Source: Alphaproteobacteria bacterium
GTDB lineage: Bacteria; Pseudomonadota; Alphaproteobacteria; RF32; CAG-239
Assembly: GCA_017480745.1 (NCBI GenBank)
Contig: JAFUSA010000030.1
Location: 1 to 50,275 of the forward strand
Direction: 5' to 3'
Length of the DNA: 50,275 nt
Both the position numbers and the translations under genes were made by a program. Positions 1 to 8,118 of this stretch are shown piece after piece. Position 1 is the first letter of the stretch; the number at the start of each line of letters is the position of its first letter. The notes beneath the pieces were generated by a model that made no database searches, had not been told where the DNA came from, and saw only the letters and a list, made by a program, of their open reading frames with translations.

Positions 1-164
1 AACATTTCTATCATACTTCTCCCGCTCTGTGGGCATCTGCTGGTTGTTTTTTCGCTTGTGTACCTCTTGTTGTACACGGCGCTCAAAAACAACGGCGCAT
101 CTACCTCACATATCGGAAGAAATGAACGTCCGGATTCATTTGTTTTTATTTCAAAGTTTCTCAT
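1..164 (-). CDS. Type IVb-like pilin, cassette A1 (N-terminus only, cut by window edge)
   Basis: This is the 5' end of a minus-strand pilin gene that runs off the left edge. It starts at the ATG at 164-162 behind the AAAGGAAG ribosome binding site used by all class A cassettes. The visible peptide begins MRNFEIKTNESGRS, continues through about 31 extra residues, and then reaches the family processing motif QSGRSMIEM. By analogy with type IV prepilins, cleavage would fall after the Gly, with Glu at +5. The extra residues (30-122) come from an in-frame palindromic repeat. The GRS motif occurs twice, before and after the insertion, so the insertion may have come with a small duplication or a recombination event. 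The rest of the gene cannot be seen. Its identity rests on similarity to the eight complete copies in the window. Confidence 0.8.
   Translation of the reverse strand, partial: MRNFEIKTNESGRSFLPICEVDAPLFLSAVYNKRYTSEKTTSRCPQSGRSMIEM
30..122 (-). repeat. In-frame palindromic repeat inside pilin leader peptide (A1)
   Basis: A 93-bp insertion (31 codons) lies between the first GRS and the functional QSGRSMIE motif. It contains the inverted repeat GTGTAC/GTACAC at 58-63 and 72-77. Its stretch 69-115 aligns with the 145-bp tandem repeat downstream of rpoA: TTGTACACG, then CG, an A-rich gap, GCGYATCTAYCTCAC, and ATCG. The part at 53-80 also resembles the other end of that repeat unit. The same repeat family is therefore present both in an intergenic region and in frame within a gene. 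Confidence 0.7.
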
Positions 165-406
165 AGTAAACTTCCTTTCATTTAATTAACTGTTTTTATA
201 CCAAAACAACCGCCCCAATGAGGCGGCTGGAAGTTAATCGCTATTTTAGCACAAATAGTGCAGATTATTCCTTTATATTCACCTGCCTTCCAGCCATAAA
301 GCCGGAAAAATGCGTCATTTACGACGGTGCTAAAAGAGGCGATTAAACCCCAGATGATTCTTACCTCATCTTAACAACATAATACCATAAAAAATTCAAA
401 AGTCAA
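165..406 (-). promoter_or_regulatory. Class A promoter and structured pilin leader RNA (A1)
   Basis: On the minus strand, TTGACT (406-401), a 16-bp spacer and TATTAT (384-379) form the promoter. The leader from about 373 to 165 shows the class A architecture. The outer long-range helix pairs GGCTGGAAG (295-287) with CTTCCAGCC (233-225), 9 bp with no mismatch. The copies at 4.8 and 10.6 kb have GGTCGGAAG with CTTCCGACC at this place, so two base pairs have changed on both sides. The helix encloses a GCAG/CTGC hairpin and a CTATTT/AAATAG hairpin. A CCGCC/GGCGG hairpin followed by a T-rich tract lies before the ribosome binding site. Confidence 0.75.
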
Positions 407-451
407 ATAAAAAAATTTTTAAAAATACGTTTATTTTGCCGCATTAAAAAA

Positions 452-469
452 TTATGCACATAATCCACA
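452..469 (+). promoter_or_regulatory. Two adjacent DnaA-box-like sites upstream of dnaB
   Basis: TTATGCACA (452-460) matches the DnaA box consensus TTATNCACA. The abutting TAATCCACA (461-469) differs from TTATCCACA by one base. Both lie about 80-95 bp upstream of the dnaB start in AT-rich DNA. They could mark DnaA control of dnaB, but two sites can also occur by chance in AT-rich sequence. Confidence 0.4.
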
Positions 470-547
470 AGCAAAAAAAATATTTTTTATCTATCGCGAT
501 GATTTTTATTTATAAAGAAGCAGGTTTATAAATTTTAAGGTTGGACT

Positions 548-2020
548 ATGGAAAAAATCGATTCTGCAAAATTGCCGCGCAATATTGAGGCCGAACAGGC
601 TCTGTTAGGTGCATTGTTGGCAAACAATAAAGCGTTTGAAAAAATATCAGATATGCTGAAACCGGCGTATTTTGCCGATGCTACTCATCAGAAAATTTTT
701 GCGGTTTTAACAAAACTCATAAATAAGAATCATACAGCTGATGTGATAACCTTAAAAGACTATTTTGAGCAGGAAGGAACTTTAAACCAAGTTGGCGGAT
801 TTTCCTATTTGCTTAAACTTGCCGATAGCGCTTCACCTTTAACCAATGTTGAGCATTATGCGCAATTTATTTATGATAAATACTTGCGCCGAGAGCTAAT
901 CAATACAGGTTATGAAATTGTTAACGGTGCTATGCAGGAAAATTTGGATGAAACCGCAGTTGATCAAATAAACACCGCAGAACGTGCACTCTATAATTTG
1001 GCCGAAAGCGGTGATACTCAGGGCGGATTTATCGATTTTTCCGAGGCTTTGACATCTTCTCTTGCCATTATTCAAAGTGCTTACCAAAAACAAGGTAAAA
1101 TATCAGGATTGCCGACCGGATTAAACCAGTTGGATTATAAAATCGGCGGCTTAAATAATTCGGAGTTATTGATTTTGGCAGGACGTCCGTCTATGGGTAA
1201 AACCGCACTTGCCACCAATATTGCTTATAATGTGGCCGAGTTTTTTGCCCACGATACCGAGACTCCGCCTGAAAATAAGGGAGTTGCTTTCTTTTCGCTG
1301 GAAATGTCATCGGAAGAGTTAGCCGCTCGCATTTTGGCAACTACAACTCAAACATCAAGCCAAAAAATGCGAGTAGGTGATTTAGACGAATCGGAATTTA
1401 CACGCATAGCTGCTGCCGTGCGCGAGTTGGAAAATATTCCGCTTTATATTGATGATACTCCCGGAGTTAGCATTAACGCCATTCGCAATCGTGCGCGTCG
1501 CTTAAAACGTAGTAAAGGTTTGGGACTGATTGTTATTGACTATATTCAACTAATTAGCGGAACCGGCGATAAAAAAAGCGAGGGTAACCGCGTGCAAGAA
1601 GTTTCGGAAATTTCGCGCGGATTAAAGATTTTGGCAAAGGAATTGAAAATTCCGGTTATCGCTTTATCACAACTCAATCGTAGTGTGGAATCTCGTGATG
1701 ATAAAATACCGCAAATGTCAGATTTGCGCGAATCCGGTTCTATTGAGCAAGATGCCGATATAGTTATGTTTGTATTTCGTGAACATTACTATATTCATCG
1801 AGCAGAACCTAAACATAAAGAGGGCGAATCCGACGATGCCTTTAACAAAAGACATGTTGAATGGGAGATTCGCGATCGTCAAACGGCAAATATCGCCGAG
1901 GTTATTGTTGGTAAAAATCGTCACGGTTCCATTGGTAATGTAAAACTTTATTGGAATGGCGAGTTTACGCAATTTGGTAATTTGGCGGAAGAAGATAAGC
2001 TACCGGAGCAGCATGGATAA
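548..2020 (+). CDS. dnaB: Replicative DNA helicase DnaB
   Basis: This is the hexameric replicative helicase that unwinds DNA ahead of the replisome using ATP. The 490 residues fit the family length. The N-terminal helical domain (about residues 10-115) begins with the typical PRNIEAEQALLGALL. A linker follows, then the RecA-like domain with Walker A GRPSMGKTA near residue 212, Walker B-like LIVIDYIQLI, and the SDLRESGSIEQDADIV and VGKNRHG motifs characteristic of DnaB. The ATG at 548 follows TTAAGGTTGG, a plausible ribosome binding site. The stop overlaps the next gene's start by 8 bases, so the two are probably cotranscribed. DnaA-box-like sites lie upstream. I see nothing unusual such as an intein. 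Confidence 0.97.
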   Translation: MEKIDSAKLPRNIEAEQALLGALLANNKAFEKISDMLKPAYFADATHQKIFAVLTKLINKNHTADVITLKDYFEQEGTLNQVGGFSYLLKLADSASPLTNVEHYAQFIYDKYLRRELINTGYEIVNGAMQENLDETAVDQINTAERALYNLAESGDTQGGFIDFSEALTSSLAIIQSAYQKQGKISGLPTGLNQLDYKIGGLNNSELLILAGRPSMGKTALATNIAYNVAEFFAHDTETPPENKGVAFFSLEMSSEELAARILATTTQTSSQKMRVGDLDESEFTRIAAAVRELENIPLYIDDTPGVSINAIRNRARRLKRSKGLGLIVIDYIQLISGTGDKKSEGNRVQEVSEISRGLKILAKELKIPVIALSQLNRSVESRDDKIPQMSDLRESGSIEQDADIVMFVFREHYYIHRAEPKHKEGESDDAFNKRHVEWEIRDRQTANIAEVIVGKNRHGSIGNVKLYWNGEFTQFGNLAEEDKLPEQHG

Positions 2021-2519
2021 TAAAAATATAACATTGGCAGAGGAGTTTAGCCCTCAACAGCGTGTTGACGAGTTCAAAAAGCTCAAACCGGAGTTTTGGA
2101 AACATAAAAAATTAGAAGATATGAGCCGAGCCGAATGGGAAGCTTTATGCGATGGTTGCGGCAAATGTTGTCTCAATAAATTAGAAATTAAAGGCAAGAT
2201 AAAATTTACTAATGTGCATTGTCGTTTTTTAGACTGCCAAAGTTGTTTGTGCAAGGTATATACGCACCGTTTTGATGTTATGCCCGATTGCCGTGATTTA
2301 GACTTGCCGACCATACGGGAGAATCCGCGTTGGCTGCCGAAAACATGCGCTTATTGGCTTTTAGATAACGGCTACGATTTGCCTGAATGGCATCCGTTGA
2401 TAAGTGGCAATGCCGAGAGTGTTAATCAAGCCGGTATGTCCGTAAAAAATCGTGAAACAGTCAGCGAAACAAAGGTTAGAGAATATGAAAATTACATTGT
2501 TGACTGGCAAGACCTTTGA
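2013..2519 (+). CDS. YcgN/UPF0260-family cysteine cluster protein
   Basis: This is a 168-residue protein of the YcgN/YkgJ-like zinc- or iron-chelating family, whose biochemical role is not established. The cysteine pattern is clear: CDGCGKCC near residue 48, then CRFLDCQSCLC and PDC further on, followed by W/P-rich segments (WLPKTCAYWLL, LPEWHPLISG) typical of this family. I chose the ATG at 2013, which overlaps the end of dnaB, because the family starts close to this point; an upstream in-frame ATG at 1956 would lie deep inside dnaB. The 3' end overlaps the next ORF by about 35 bases. Confidence 0.85.
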   Translation: MDNKNITLAEEFSPQQRVDEFKKLKPEFWKHKKLEDMSRAEWEALCDGCGKCCLNKLEIKGKIKFTNVHCRFLDCQSCLCKVYTHRFDVMPDCRDLDLPTIRENPRWLPKTCAYWLLDNGYDLPEWHPLISGNAESVNQAGMSVKNRETVSETKVREYENYIVDWQDL

Positions 2520-3195
2520 TATAAGTCAAGAAATAGGAATGGATATAAAAGTTGTTATATCGCGTTCCAGCCGCAAGTTGGTTTTGCGTATTGATAGCAA
2601 GGAGCGTATTCCGGTGTTGTCAGTGCCACGTTTTTGCAGTCGTAAACGAGCCATAAATTTTGTAAATGAAAATATGGGATGGTTACTTAAAACACTCAAC
2701 AAGTTGCCAGAGCAAAAAAAATTCAGCAACGGCGAAACAATTTCCCTCTTCGGCGAACAGGTAATTATTAAACATCAACCACAATTAAAAGGTGGCGTTT
2801 GGCTTGAAAATGGCGTGCTTAGTGTTTCCGGTGGTGTAGAATTTTTACATCGGCGGGTTAAAGATTATATTAAAAAGAGAGCGGCTGATGAATTTTATAT
2901 TTTATCGCGTGATTTAGCACAAAAAATCGGCTGTCATCTTAACGGGGTTTCCATTAAAGATACTAAATCACGTTGGGGAAGTTGCTCTTCTTTGCAACAT
3001 ATAAATTATAGCTGGCGAATTGCCTTGGCTCCGCGCTTTGTGATTAATTATCTGATGGCGCATGAAGTTGCACACTTAAAGTATGCCGATCATTCACACG
3101 CGTTTTGGAAATGTGTGGCGGAATTGGAGCCGAATTGGCGACAGGGTAATGATTGGCTTAAAAGTTATGGCAAAGATTTATACATTTATCCGTAA
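2485..3195 (+). CDS. YgjP-like metallopeptidase-domain protein
   Basis: This is a 236-residue protein of the YgjP/SprT-like zinc hydrolase family. The metal-site motif HEVAHLKYADHSHAFW is present near the C-terminus, in the HExxH-like arrangement with a downstream His. The upstream DTKSRWGSCSS and INYSWRIALAP segments are also family hallmarks. The start is uncertain. The ATG at 2485 follows AAAGG and overlaps the preceding gene. A second in-frame ATG lies at 2539, just before the conserved beta-rich N-terminal region. The gene is probably the last in a dnaB-led operon. The substrate is unknown. Confidence 0.85.
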   Translation: MKITLLTGKTFDISQEIGMDIKVVISRSSRKLVLRIDSKERIPVLSVPRFCSRKRAINFVNENMGWLLKTLNKLPEQKKFSNGETISLFGEQVIIKHQPQLKGGVWLENGVLSVSGGVEFLHRRVKDYIKKRAADEFYILSRDLAQKIGCHLNGVSIKDTKSRWGSCSSLQHINYSWRIALAPRFVINYLMAHEVAHLKYADHSHAFWKCVAELEPNWRQGNDWLKSYGKDLYIYP

Positions 3196-3339
3196 CAGTT
3201 TGTAACACTTTGTTATATTAAAATACGTGGCGGGTTAAAATGCTGTTAAAGCCAAAGATTGAGCGAAAAGGCATAGTTTATAAAACCGCAAAAGTTAATT
3301 AAACGTCAACAAACGAAAAAATAAATAAATAAAAAATGC

Positions 3340-3366
3340 TTGACTAATCCTTTTTATCGTTATACA
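3340..3366 (+). promoter_or_regulatory. Probable promoter of the outer-membrane protein gene
   Basis: CTTGAC/TTGACT at 3339-3345 is followed by TATACA at 3361-3366, with a 15-16 base spacer. It lies about 60 bp upstream of the ATG at 3427. The 230-bp intergenic stretch around it is AT-rich and holds no other gene that I can support. Confidence 0.5.
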
Positions 3367-3426
3367 GTGGCGCTGTTACAATACTAAAGTATATTGTTGT
3401 TCAACATGTAATAAAGGATAAAACAT

Positions 3427-4035
3427 ATGAAAAAATTTTTGTTATTAGCTGGTGTTGCTTGCTTATTCAGCGCTAATGCAGAAGCAGGTGTTAGCCAATA
3501 TGTGTCTGGTAAAGTTTCTTATGACTTCAATAAAGTAAAAGTTAAAGCCAGCAACGTTAATGATTCTGTTGCTCATGCTAAGTTAGATAAGAACTTGTTC
3601 GGTACTCACGTAGCTTACGGTGTTCGTGCCGGTTATGTTCGTGGCGAAGTTGAATTAAACAACTCTCGTGATATTAAAAGAAACTATGTTTCTGACGAAG
3701 GTTTGGATATTGAACATTTCAGATTGTATAAACATTCTGTAATGGCAAATGTTTATTTTGATTATTTGACCTGCACACCATGGACACCTTATGTTGGTGC
3801 CGGTTTGGGTACTTCTTACTTGAAAGCTGACTTTGGTGACGAAGCTAAATCTGTTTACAACTTGGCTTGGCAGGTTATGGCTGGTGTAGCATACGATGTT
3901 AACTCTCATTGGACATTGGATGCCGGCTATCGTTATGCTGATTTGGGTCGTGTTCGCAAAAACTTCGGTGACAGTGTTGCAAAAGTTTCTGCTCGTGATC
4001 ACGAAATTTTGTTCGGTGTTAGATACAACTTCTAA
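3427..4035 (+). CDS. Outer-membrane beta-barrel protein (OmpA/Omp25-like porin family)
   Basis: This 202-residue secreted protein has a signal peptide of about 20 residues ending SANAEA, with cleavage before GVSQ. The mature part shows alternating beta-strand patterns ending in YVGAGLG, LDAGYRYADLG and a C-terminal LFGVRYNF. The terminal Phe is the hallmark of Bam-inserted barrels. It resembles the small eight-stranded surface antigens common in Alphaproteobacteria. Codon use is biased and regular (many GTT, GCT and AAC codons), which suggests high expression. Its own promoter (about 3340) and terminator (about 4064) suggest a single-gene unit. Confidence 0.85.
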   Translation: MKKFLLLAGVACLFSANAEAGVSQYVSGKVSYDFNKVKVKASNVNDSVAHAKLDKNLFGTHVAYGVRAGYVRGEVELNNSRDIKRNYVSDEGLDIEHFRLYKHSVMANVYFDYLTCTPWTPYVGAGLGTSYLKADFGDEAKSVYNLAWQVMAGVAYDVNSHWTLDAGYRYADLGRVRKNFGDSVAKVSARDHEILFGVRYNF

Positions 4036-4061
4036 TTTTTCGAATAAATTTGCAAATTTGA

Positions 4062-4089
4062 AAGAGGCGCTAATCAGCGCCTCTTTTTG
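4062..4089. terminator. Bidirectional terminator between OM protein and pilin A2
   Basis: GAGGCGCT and AGCGCCTC form an 8-bp stem with a 4-base loop, followed by T5 on the plus strand and preceded by an A-rich stretch. It lies between two convergent genes and can serve both. Confidence 0.85.
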
Positions 4090-4104
4090 CTACATAAAGT
4101 TAAA

Positions 4105-4644
4105 TTACTTTTTAAAAATAAAATACCACTCACTAACTGTTCCATCGTTATCTTGTGTTTTGGTGCAAACGTCTACAGCATCATCTAATTTCATAGGAGG
4201 TTGATATACACAGTTATTGCAATTAAATTCGAAACGATTGACAGATACTGTTGACCAATCATATGTTGCCAATTCAATACAAGCTTCTACCGGAATGTTA
4301 TATAATTCAAATTCAAAGTCTGATTGTCCTTGTATATCCATCGTTCCTAAAGGTAAAGTGTAAGTATTGCCTTTTAATTTTTCAACATCCGGAACTAATT
4401 TAGCTTTTTTAATAGCAACATCTTGATCACTTAATTCTATATGCCCTAACTCATTTTTAAAAAATGTACGTATATTACCGGCAGTTATGGTAATTTCTTC
4501 AATCGTTTTATTGATTCTATACTTCATCATGGCTTTACTGTATCCGGCGATTCCGCCAACCGATAAAACTCCTATAATGGCAAGCACGCCTAACATTTCT
4601 ATCATTGAACGACCATTTTGATTTTTTATTTCAAAGTTTCTCAT
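4105..4644 (-). CDS. Type IVb-like pilin, cassette A2
   Basis: This is a 179-residue prepilin. The start is the ATG at 4644 (MRNFEIKNQNGRS), chosen because GGAAAGGAAG lies just upstream and all class A copies start here; an in-frame ATG 18 bases earlier would fall within that binding site. The leader peptide is short, without insertion. The predicted cleavage is NG^RSMIEML, followed by the family hydrophobic helix (GVLAIIGVLSVGGIAGY) and the YRINKTIEEI segment. The C-terminal domain keeps KKAKLVPD, VEACIELATYDWS and LDDAVDVC. The Cys pair is expected to bound the disulfide-linked D-region as in TcpA/PilS pilins. An extra FNCNNC motif is particular to this copy. No pilus assembly gene is nearby. 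Confidence 0.85.
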   Translation of the reverse strand: MRNFEIKNQNGRSMIEMLGVLAIIGVLSVGGIAGYSKAMMKYRINKTIEEITITAGNIRTFFKNELGHIELSDQDVAIKKAKLVPDVEKLKGNTYTLPLGTMDIQGQSDFEFELYNIPVEACIELATYDWSTVSVNRFEFNCNNCVYQPPMKLDDAVDVCTKTQDNDGTVSEWYFIFKK

Positions 4645-4889
4645 AGTAAACTTCCTTTCCAAATTGTTGTTATTACATTAAAAATAACCGCCCATTGAGG
4701 CGGTCGGAAGTTCAGAACTATTACAGATTAAATAGTGTGACATATTCGATATTACCTATTCAGCCACCTTCCGACCAAAGCCGGAAACATCTTTTATGTC
4801 TTATAGACAAACCTGTAAGAGGTTCTGACACCTCAGACGAATTTTACCTCATCTTGATTTTACTATATCACAAAAAAATCAAAAGTCAA
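4645..4889 (-). promoter_or_regulatory. Class A promoter and structured pilin leader RNA (A2)
   Basis: On the minus strand, TTGACT (4889-4884), a 16-base spacer and TATAGT (4867-4862) form the promoter. The outer helix pairs GGTCGGAAG (4776-4768) with CTTCCGACC (4710-4702). Inside are GTGGC/GTCAC and ACTATT/AATAGT hairpins. The end is a CCGCC/GGGCGG hairpin with a T-rich tract ahead of the ribosome binding site. The conserved AGATGAGGTAA and GAGG...CCTC elements occupy the 5' part. The -35 begins one base downstream of the stop codon of the neighbouring gene at 4891, so the cassette is tightly placed. Confidence 0.75.
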
Positions 4890-4890
4890 A

Positions 4891-5421
4891 TTATTTTTGT
4901 AAGGTAATATACTGTGGCGGAATAATGCCGCCTTTGACTACTATTAAATAATAGCGCACATAAGCAAAGCGCTTTCCGGTTGCATCATCGCATATATTCC
5001 AATCTATCGGAGTGTAGTCTATATCCTCTACATTATTTAATTTCAGCAAAAGTTCGTCAACATCGTTTTCGGTGTTTGGTGGCGATTGCTCCATAACCGA
5101 AGGACTGACGTAAACTGCTTCCAACAATTCGTCGTGTTTTAAGGCGTCTATATCTATGGCAAAACAGTCGCACTTGTCTGTAAAATGTTTTAGACACTTA
5201 CGATTATGTTCCGACCAACGAATCGGTTCGGTAAATCCGCGAATACCTCTACTGCGCCCGACAAAACAACTTTCCATCCATTTTATAATTTCAGCATGAG
5301 TGGTTTTGCCGCCGGAACGCTTATAGTAATAGCTTAAATCGGCTTGTCGGTTTTGCGCAAACGACATAATTCCACAAGCAAGAGCATTGTTATTTTTGTG
5401 TATGTAGTGATAAAGTTTCAT
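4891..5421 (-). CDS. Hypothetical protein (176 aa)
   Basis: I do not recognise this protein. It has a KLYHYIHKNNNALACGIMSF start and contains several Cys, His and Trp residues (CDCFAIDID, DWNICDD). There is no signal peptide or membrane segment. It lies 3 bp after the 292-residue unknown gene upstream on the same strand, so the two are probably translated from one transcript; no strong ribosome binding site of its own is visible. Its 3' end abuts the promoter of pilin cassette A2. Composition is like the neighbours. Confidence 0.75.
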   Translation of the reverse strand: MKLYHYIHKNNNALACGIMSFAQNRQADLSYYYKRSGGKTTHAEIIKWMESCFVGRSRGIRGFTEPIRWSEHNRKCLKHFTDKCDCFAIDIDALKHDELLEAVYVSPSVMEQSPPNTENDVDELLLKLNNVEDIDYTPIDWNICDDATGKRFAYVRYYLIVVKGGIIPPQYITLQK

Positions 5422-5424
5422 AAA

Positions 5425-6303
5425 TTATCGTATTTTATCGTTTCTTTTTAGCGATTCTTTTAAGAGTTGTTTCATTTCGCGAGCATAAGTTTTGTTATTG
5501 TTCTTCTGTTTATCATGGTGATTTCCGGCTCCGGCACGCATTTTAATTTCAGTCAACTTTGCAGTTTGTCCTGATTTTTTCAAAATAAGTTCAGCAGTTT
5601 GATTTTGTGTCATCTTCTGTTTTGAAATGTTTACAGTATCTTTTATATTCAGCTGATTTACTTGTCTATCGCCGGTAAGTTCTTTTACTTTGCGCACCCC
5701 TTTAACCACTTCACCTTCATAATGTTTTTTAATTTCGCCGGTAATGCCCATCTGTTTAGCTATGCTGTTTCCCAAAGCTTCGCGGCGTAGGCGACTCGGT
5801 TCATAAATGGCATCCTGCATTTCATTCATAAATTCCTGCATATTCATTTTGCGCAGATCTGCTTTACGCAACAATGTATCTGTTTGTTCCAAAGCATTAT
5901 GTTTGCCGGCAATTTGTTCTTGTCGGGTGATTTCAATATTATTTTGTTGCATAATATCTCGTCGTTCATTCGGATAAAGCGCGTTTAATAGTGAATTATC
6001 ACCGTTTGATGCTTCTTGCTGCATTTTTTCAAGTTGACGCAAGGAACGTACAACATCATCATCAACCAAGTCTTCGTCATCTTCTTCATATAGCTGACGC
6101 ACTTGTTTTTTCTTTTTATTAAGTTTGTCGGGTATGTTTGAGGAATTAAGTTTGTGCTTTTTGGCAACATATTTTTCGGCCTCAATGGCATCAATTCTCA
6201 AAGTAAGGCGTTCGTTATTGCCAAAGCCGTTGTCATCAGCATTTTTAGGAGAGTTGTTTTCTCCCGTTTTTTTCTTTTTATCATCCGTTTCGTCAGCTAC
6301 CAT
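5425..6303 (-). CDS. Hypothetical highly charged protein (292 aa)
   Basis: The function is not recognised. The protein is very hydrophilic and rich in Lys, Glu, Asp and Asn. It has a low-complexity acidic/basic N-terminus (DDKKKKTGENN), an EEDDEDLVDDD stretch near residue 78, and long segments likely to be helical or disordered. There is no signal peptide or membrane segment. The ATG at 6303 follows AGAGGATGTT. It probably forms an operon with the 176-residue gene that follows 3 bp later. The pairing of a charged scaffold-like protein with a small cysteine-containing partner may mean they work together, but that is inference. Confidence 0.75.
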   Translation of the reverse strand: MVADETDDKKKKTGENNSPKNADDNGFGNNERLTLRIDAIEAEKYVAKKHKLNSSNIPDKLNKKKKQVRQLYEEDDEDLVDDDVVRSLRQLEKMQQEASNGDNSLLNALYPNERRDIMQQNNIEITRQEQIAGKHNALEQTDTLLRKADLRKMNMQEFMNEMQDAIYEPSRLRREALGNSIAKQMGITGEIKKHYEGEVVKGVRKVKELTGDRQVNQLNIKDTVNISKQKMTQNQTAELILKKSGQTAKLTEIKMRAGAGNHHDKQKNNNKTYAREMKQLLKESLKRNDKIR

Positions 6304-6354
6304 AACATCCTCTCTTGCCGCACATTATATGCATAAATTTTATAAATATCAAGA

Positions 6355-8004
6355 CTATTTTACGGTATAGGTAATCATTATAGAGCCGTCATAAAAGATT
6401 TTTGCCGATACGGCAATGTTGGTATTATCATCACGCAAAAGATTAAATTTTCGGCTACCCATTATATTAGCCGTTATTTTTTTGCTGAAAATATTCCAGT
6501 CTTCAATATTCTTAAAAAATGGCTCCTGATATAATATTATTTGTTCCATTTTGGGTTCGTCTTGCATTTTGTTTTCATCCAAGCCCCATAATTTCAGATA
6601 TGCACTGTTATAAAATTTTAAGCGTTGATTGGCTCCGAAAATAACTACCGCGTCATTTAAGTTTTCTAAAATTCCTTGTTGAATAGATGTTAATTCATTA
6701 AGCCTGCGCATAGTCGCTAATCTGTCCGAAACATCTTCAAACGCAAATATAACTCCATTAGGATGCGGAGTGCGAAAACGGCGAATCGTCCGTCCGTCAG
6801 GCAGATATAAAAGATCTTCTTTTGTTTCTAAGAGCCCGTTGAAAACGCTTGTTTCTTCCTCCTTAAATACCTTAAAATCGGAAACCGGTGGTAATATCTT
6901 GCGTTCGCGTATATTTTCAATAAATTGCAAATAATCCGGCGCTTTATCCAAAAATTCATTTTCTAATTTCCATAAATCTTTGAATGCCGTGTTATAGAAA
7001 AATAATTTACCGTTAACATCAAAAATAGCAAATGCTGTTCCCAAAGAACTTAAAATCTCTAAGTGGTTGTTCTGATTGATTTTAAAGCTCCGTTTTAACT
7101 TTTCCAATTCTGTATTATCTTTTATGTAGCCGACGGAACCTATTTTATCTAACATATCTTCCACAAAATACGGGCTTTCATGAACCTCAAAATTATACAA
7201 ACGATTTTTATATACCATATTGAAAGCTTTTTTGTGGGCTCTTTTGCTTTTTTGCACTTCCGTAGCCACACGCTTGGCAACTTTTTCTCCTTTGTTGTTG
7301 GTTAACTCTAAATCTTTTTGCAAAACTTCCTGTTTGTTTGCGGCTCCGGTATATTCCACATATTTTTTATTAACGGCCAATAATTCCAAATTTTCATTAC
7401 GCAGCCAAATAGGATAATTGATTCCGTCTAACATATTTTCCAATAATTTATAATTATTTTGAATTTTTTGTTTATCGTCTTCCAACGACTGGATTTCTTT
7501 CGCTTGCTTGCTTATATCTCTAAACCAAATAACATCGCAATACAGATTATTATCTATGCCGTTTACTCTGTTTCCATATATACAAACAAACTGCTCCCCT
7601 CCTTTAACAGCAAAAATATCTTCAAAAGCTTTGCCTTCTTGTTGCAACAGATTAACATATTTTTTCAAAAGTCCGGAATCTGTTTTATAAAACGAATCGG
7701 CTACTTCTTCAAAAGATGAAGCGGTACCATTTTTTAAATTCAGCATAACCGAGAGTCGGCGAGAGCATCGTTCCAAAACATCTTTTTGCGGATCTTTAAC
7801 CTTCTGATCGGGATATACAAAGCAAAAGTAACCGTCTTTGGCAGAATAAAGCAGTTCGTTGCAACGTTCACGATCTCGTTTGATGAAATAAATTTTTTTC
7901 TTATGTTTGTATATACTTATCTGCATTACCACAATAATGGCAATCAGCGTCAATTCCACTAATACACTAAGTAATACGATATTTATCAACAGTTCATCAA
8001 TCAT
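6355..8004 (-). CDS. Membrane-anchored multi-PAS protein lacking a kinase domain
   Basis: This is a 549-residue protein with one N-terminal membrane segment (about residues 8-30) followed by several PAS-like sensory repeats. The clearest are near residues 190-300 (NYPIWLRNENLELLAVNKKYVEYTG), 320-430 (GTAFAIFDVNGKLFFYNTAF) and 445-549 (NDAVVIFGANQRLKFYNSAYLKLWG). In alphaproteobacterial relatives this arrangement usually leads into a HisKA/HATPase transmitter. Here the reading frame stops (GSIMITYTVK) right after the last PAS, and no transmitter sequence follows downstream, where the next gene begins within 55 bp. It may act by protein-protein sensing or be a truncated kinase. It is transcribed divergently from tsaB. 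Confidence 0.8.
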   Translation of the reverse strand: MIDELLINIVLLSVLVELTLIAIIVVMQISIYKHKKKIYFIKRDRERCNELLYSAKDGYFCFVYPDQKVKDPQKDVLERCSRRLSVMLNLKNGTASSFEEVADSFYKTDSGLLKKYVNLLQQEGKAFEDIFAVKGGEQFVCIYGNRVNGIDNNLYCDVIWFRDISKQAKEIQSLEDDKQKIQNNYKLLENMLDGINYPIWLRNENLELLAVNKKYVEYTGAANKQEVLQKDLELTNNKGEKVAKRVATEVQKSKRAHKKAFNMVYKNRLYNFEVHESPYFVEDMLDKIGSVGYIKDNTELEKLKRSFKINQNNHLEILSSLGTAFAIFDVNGKLFFYNTAFKDLWKLENEFLDKAPDYLQFIENIRERKILPPVSDFKVFKEEETSVFNGLLETKEDLLYLPDGRTIRRFRTPHPNGVIFAFEDVSDRLATMRRLNELTSIQQGILENLNDAVVIFGANQRLKFYNSAYLKLWGLDENKMQDEPKMEQIILYQEPFFKNIEDWNIFSKKITANIMGSRKFNLLRDDNTNIAVSAKIFYDGSIMITYTVK

Positions 8005-8118
8005 TCTATCAGTCTTTATAAAAAAATATTTGCGTTAGGCACTATTTTATATTATATAGCTAAATAAGCAATGTATTTTTTTAAATGATTGATAATTTTT
8101 TTTAAGGGTAATGGGATT

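Noticed and set aside
4695..4907. ORF of 70 codons on the plus strand over the A2 leader
   Set aside because: It overlaps the structured leader and promoter of the minus-strand cassette, has no family resemblance and no ribosome binding site.
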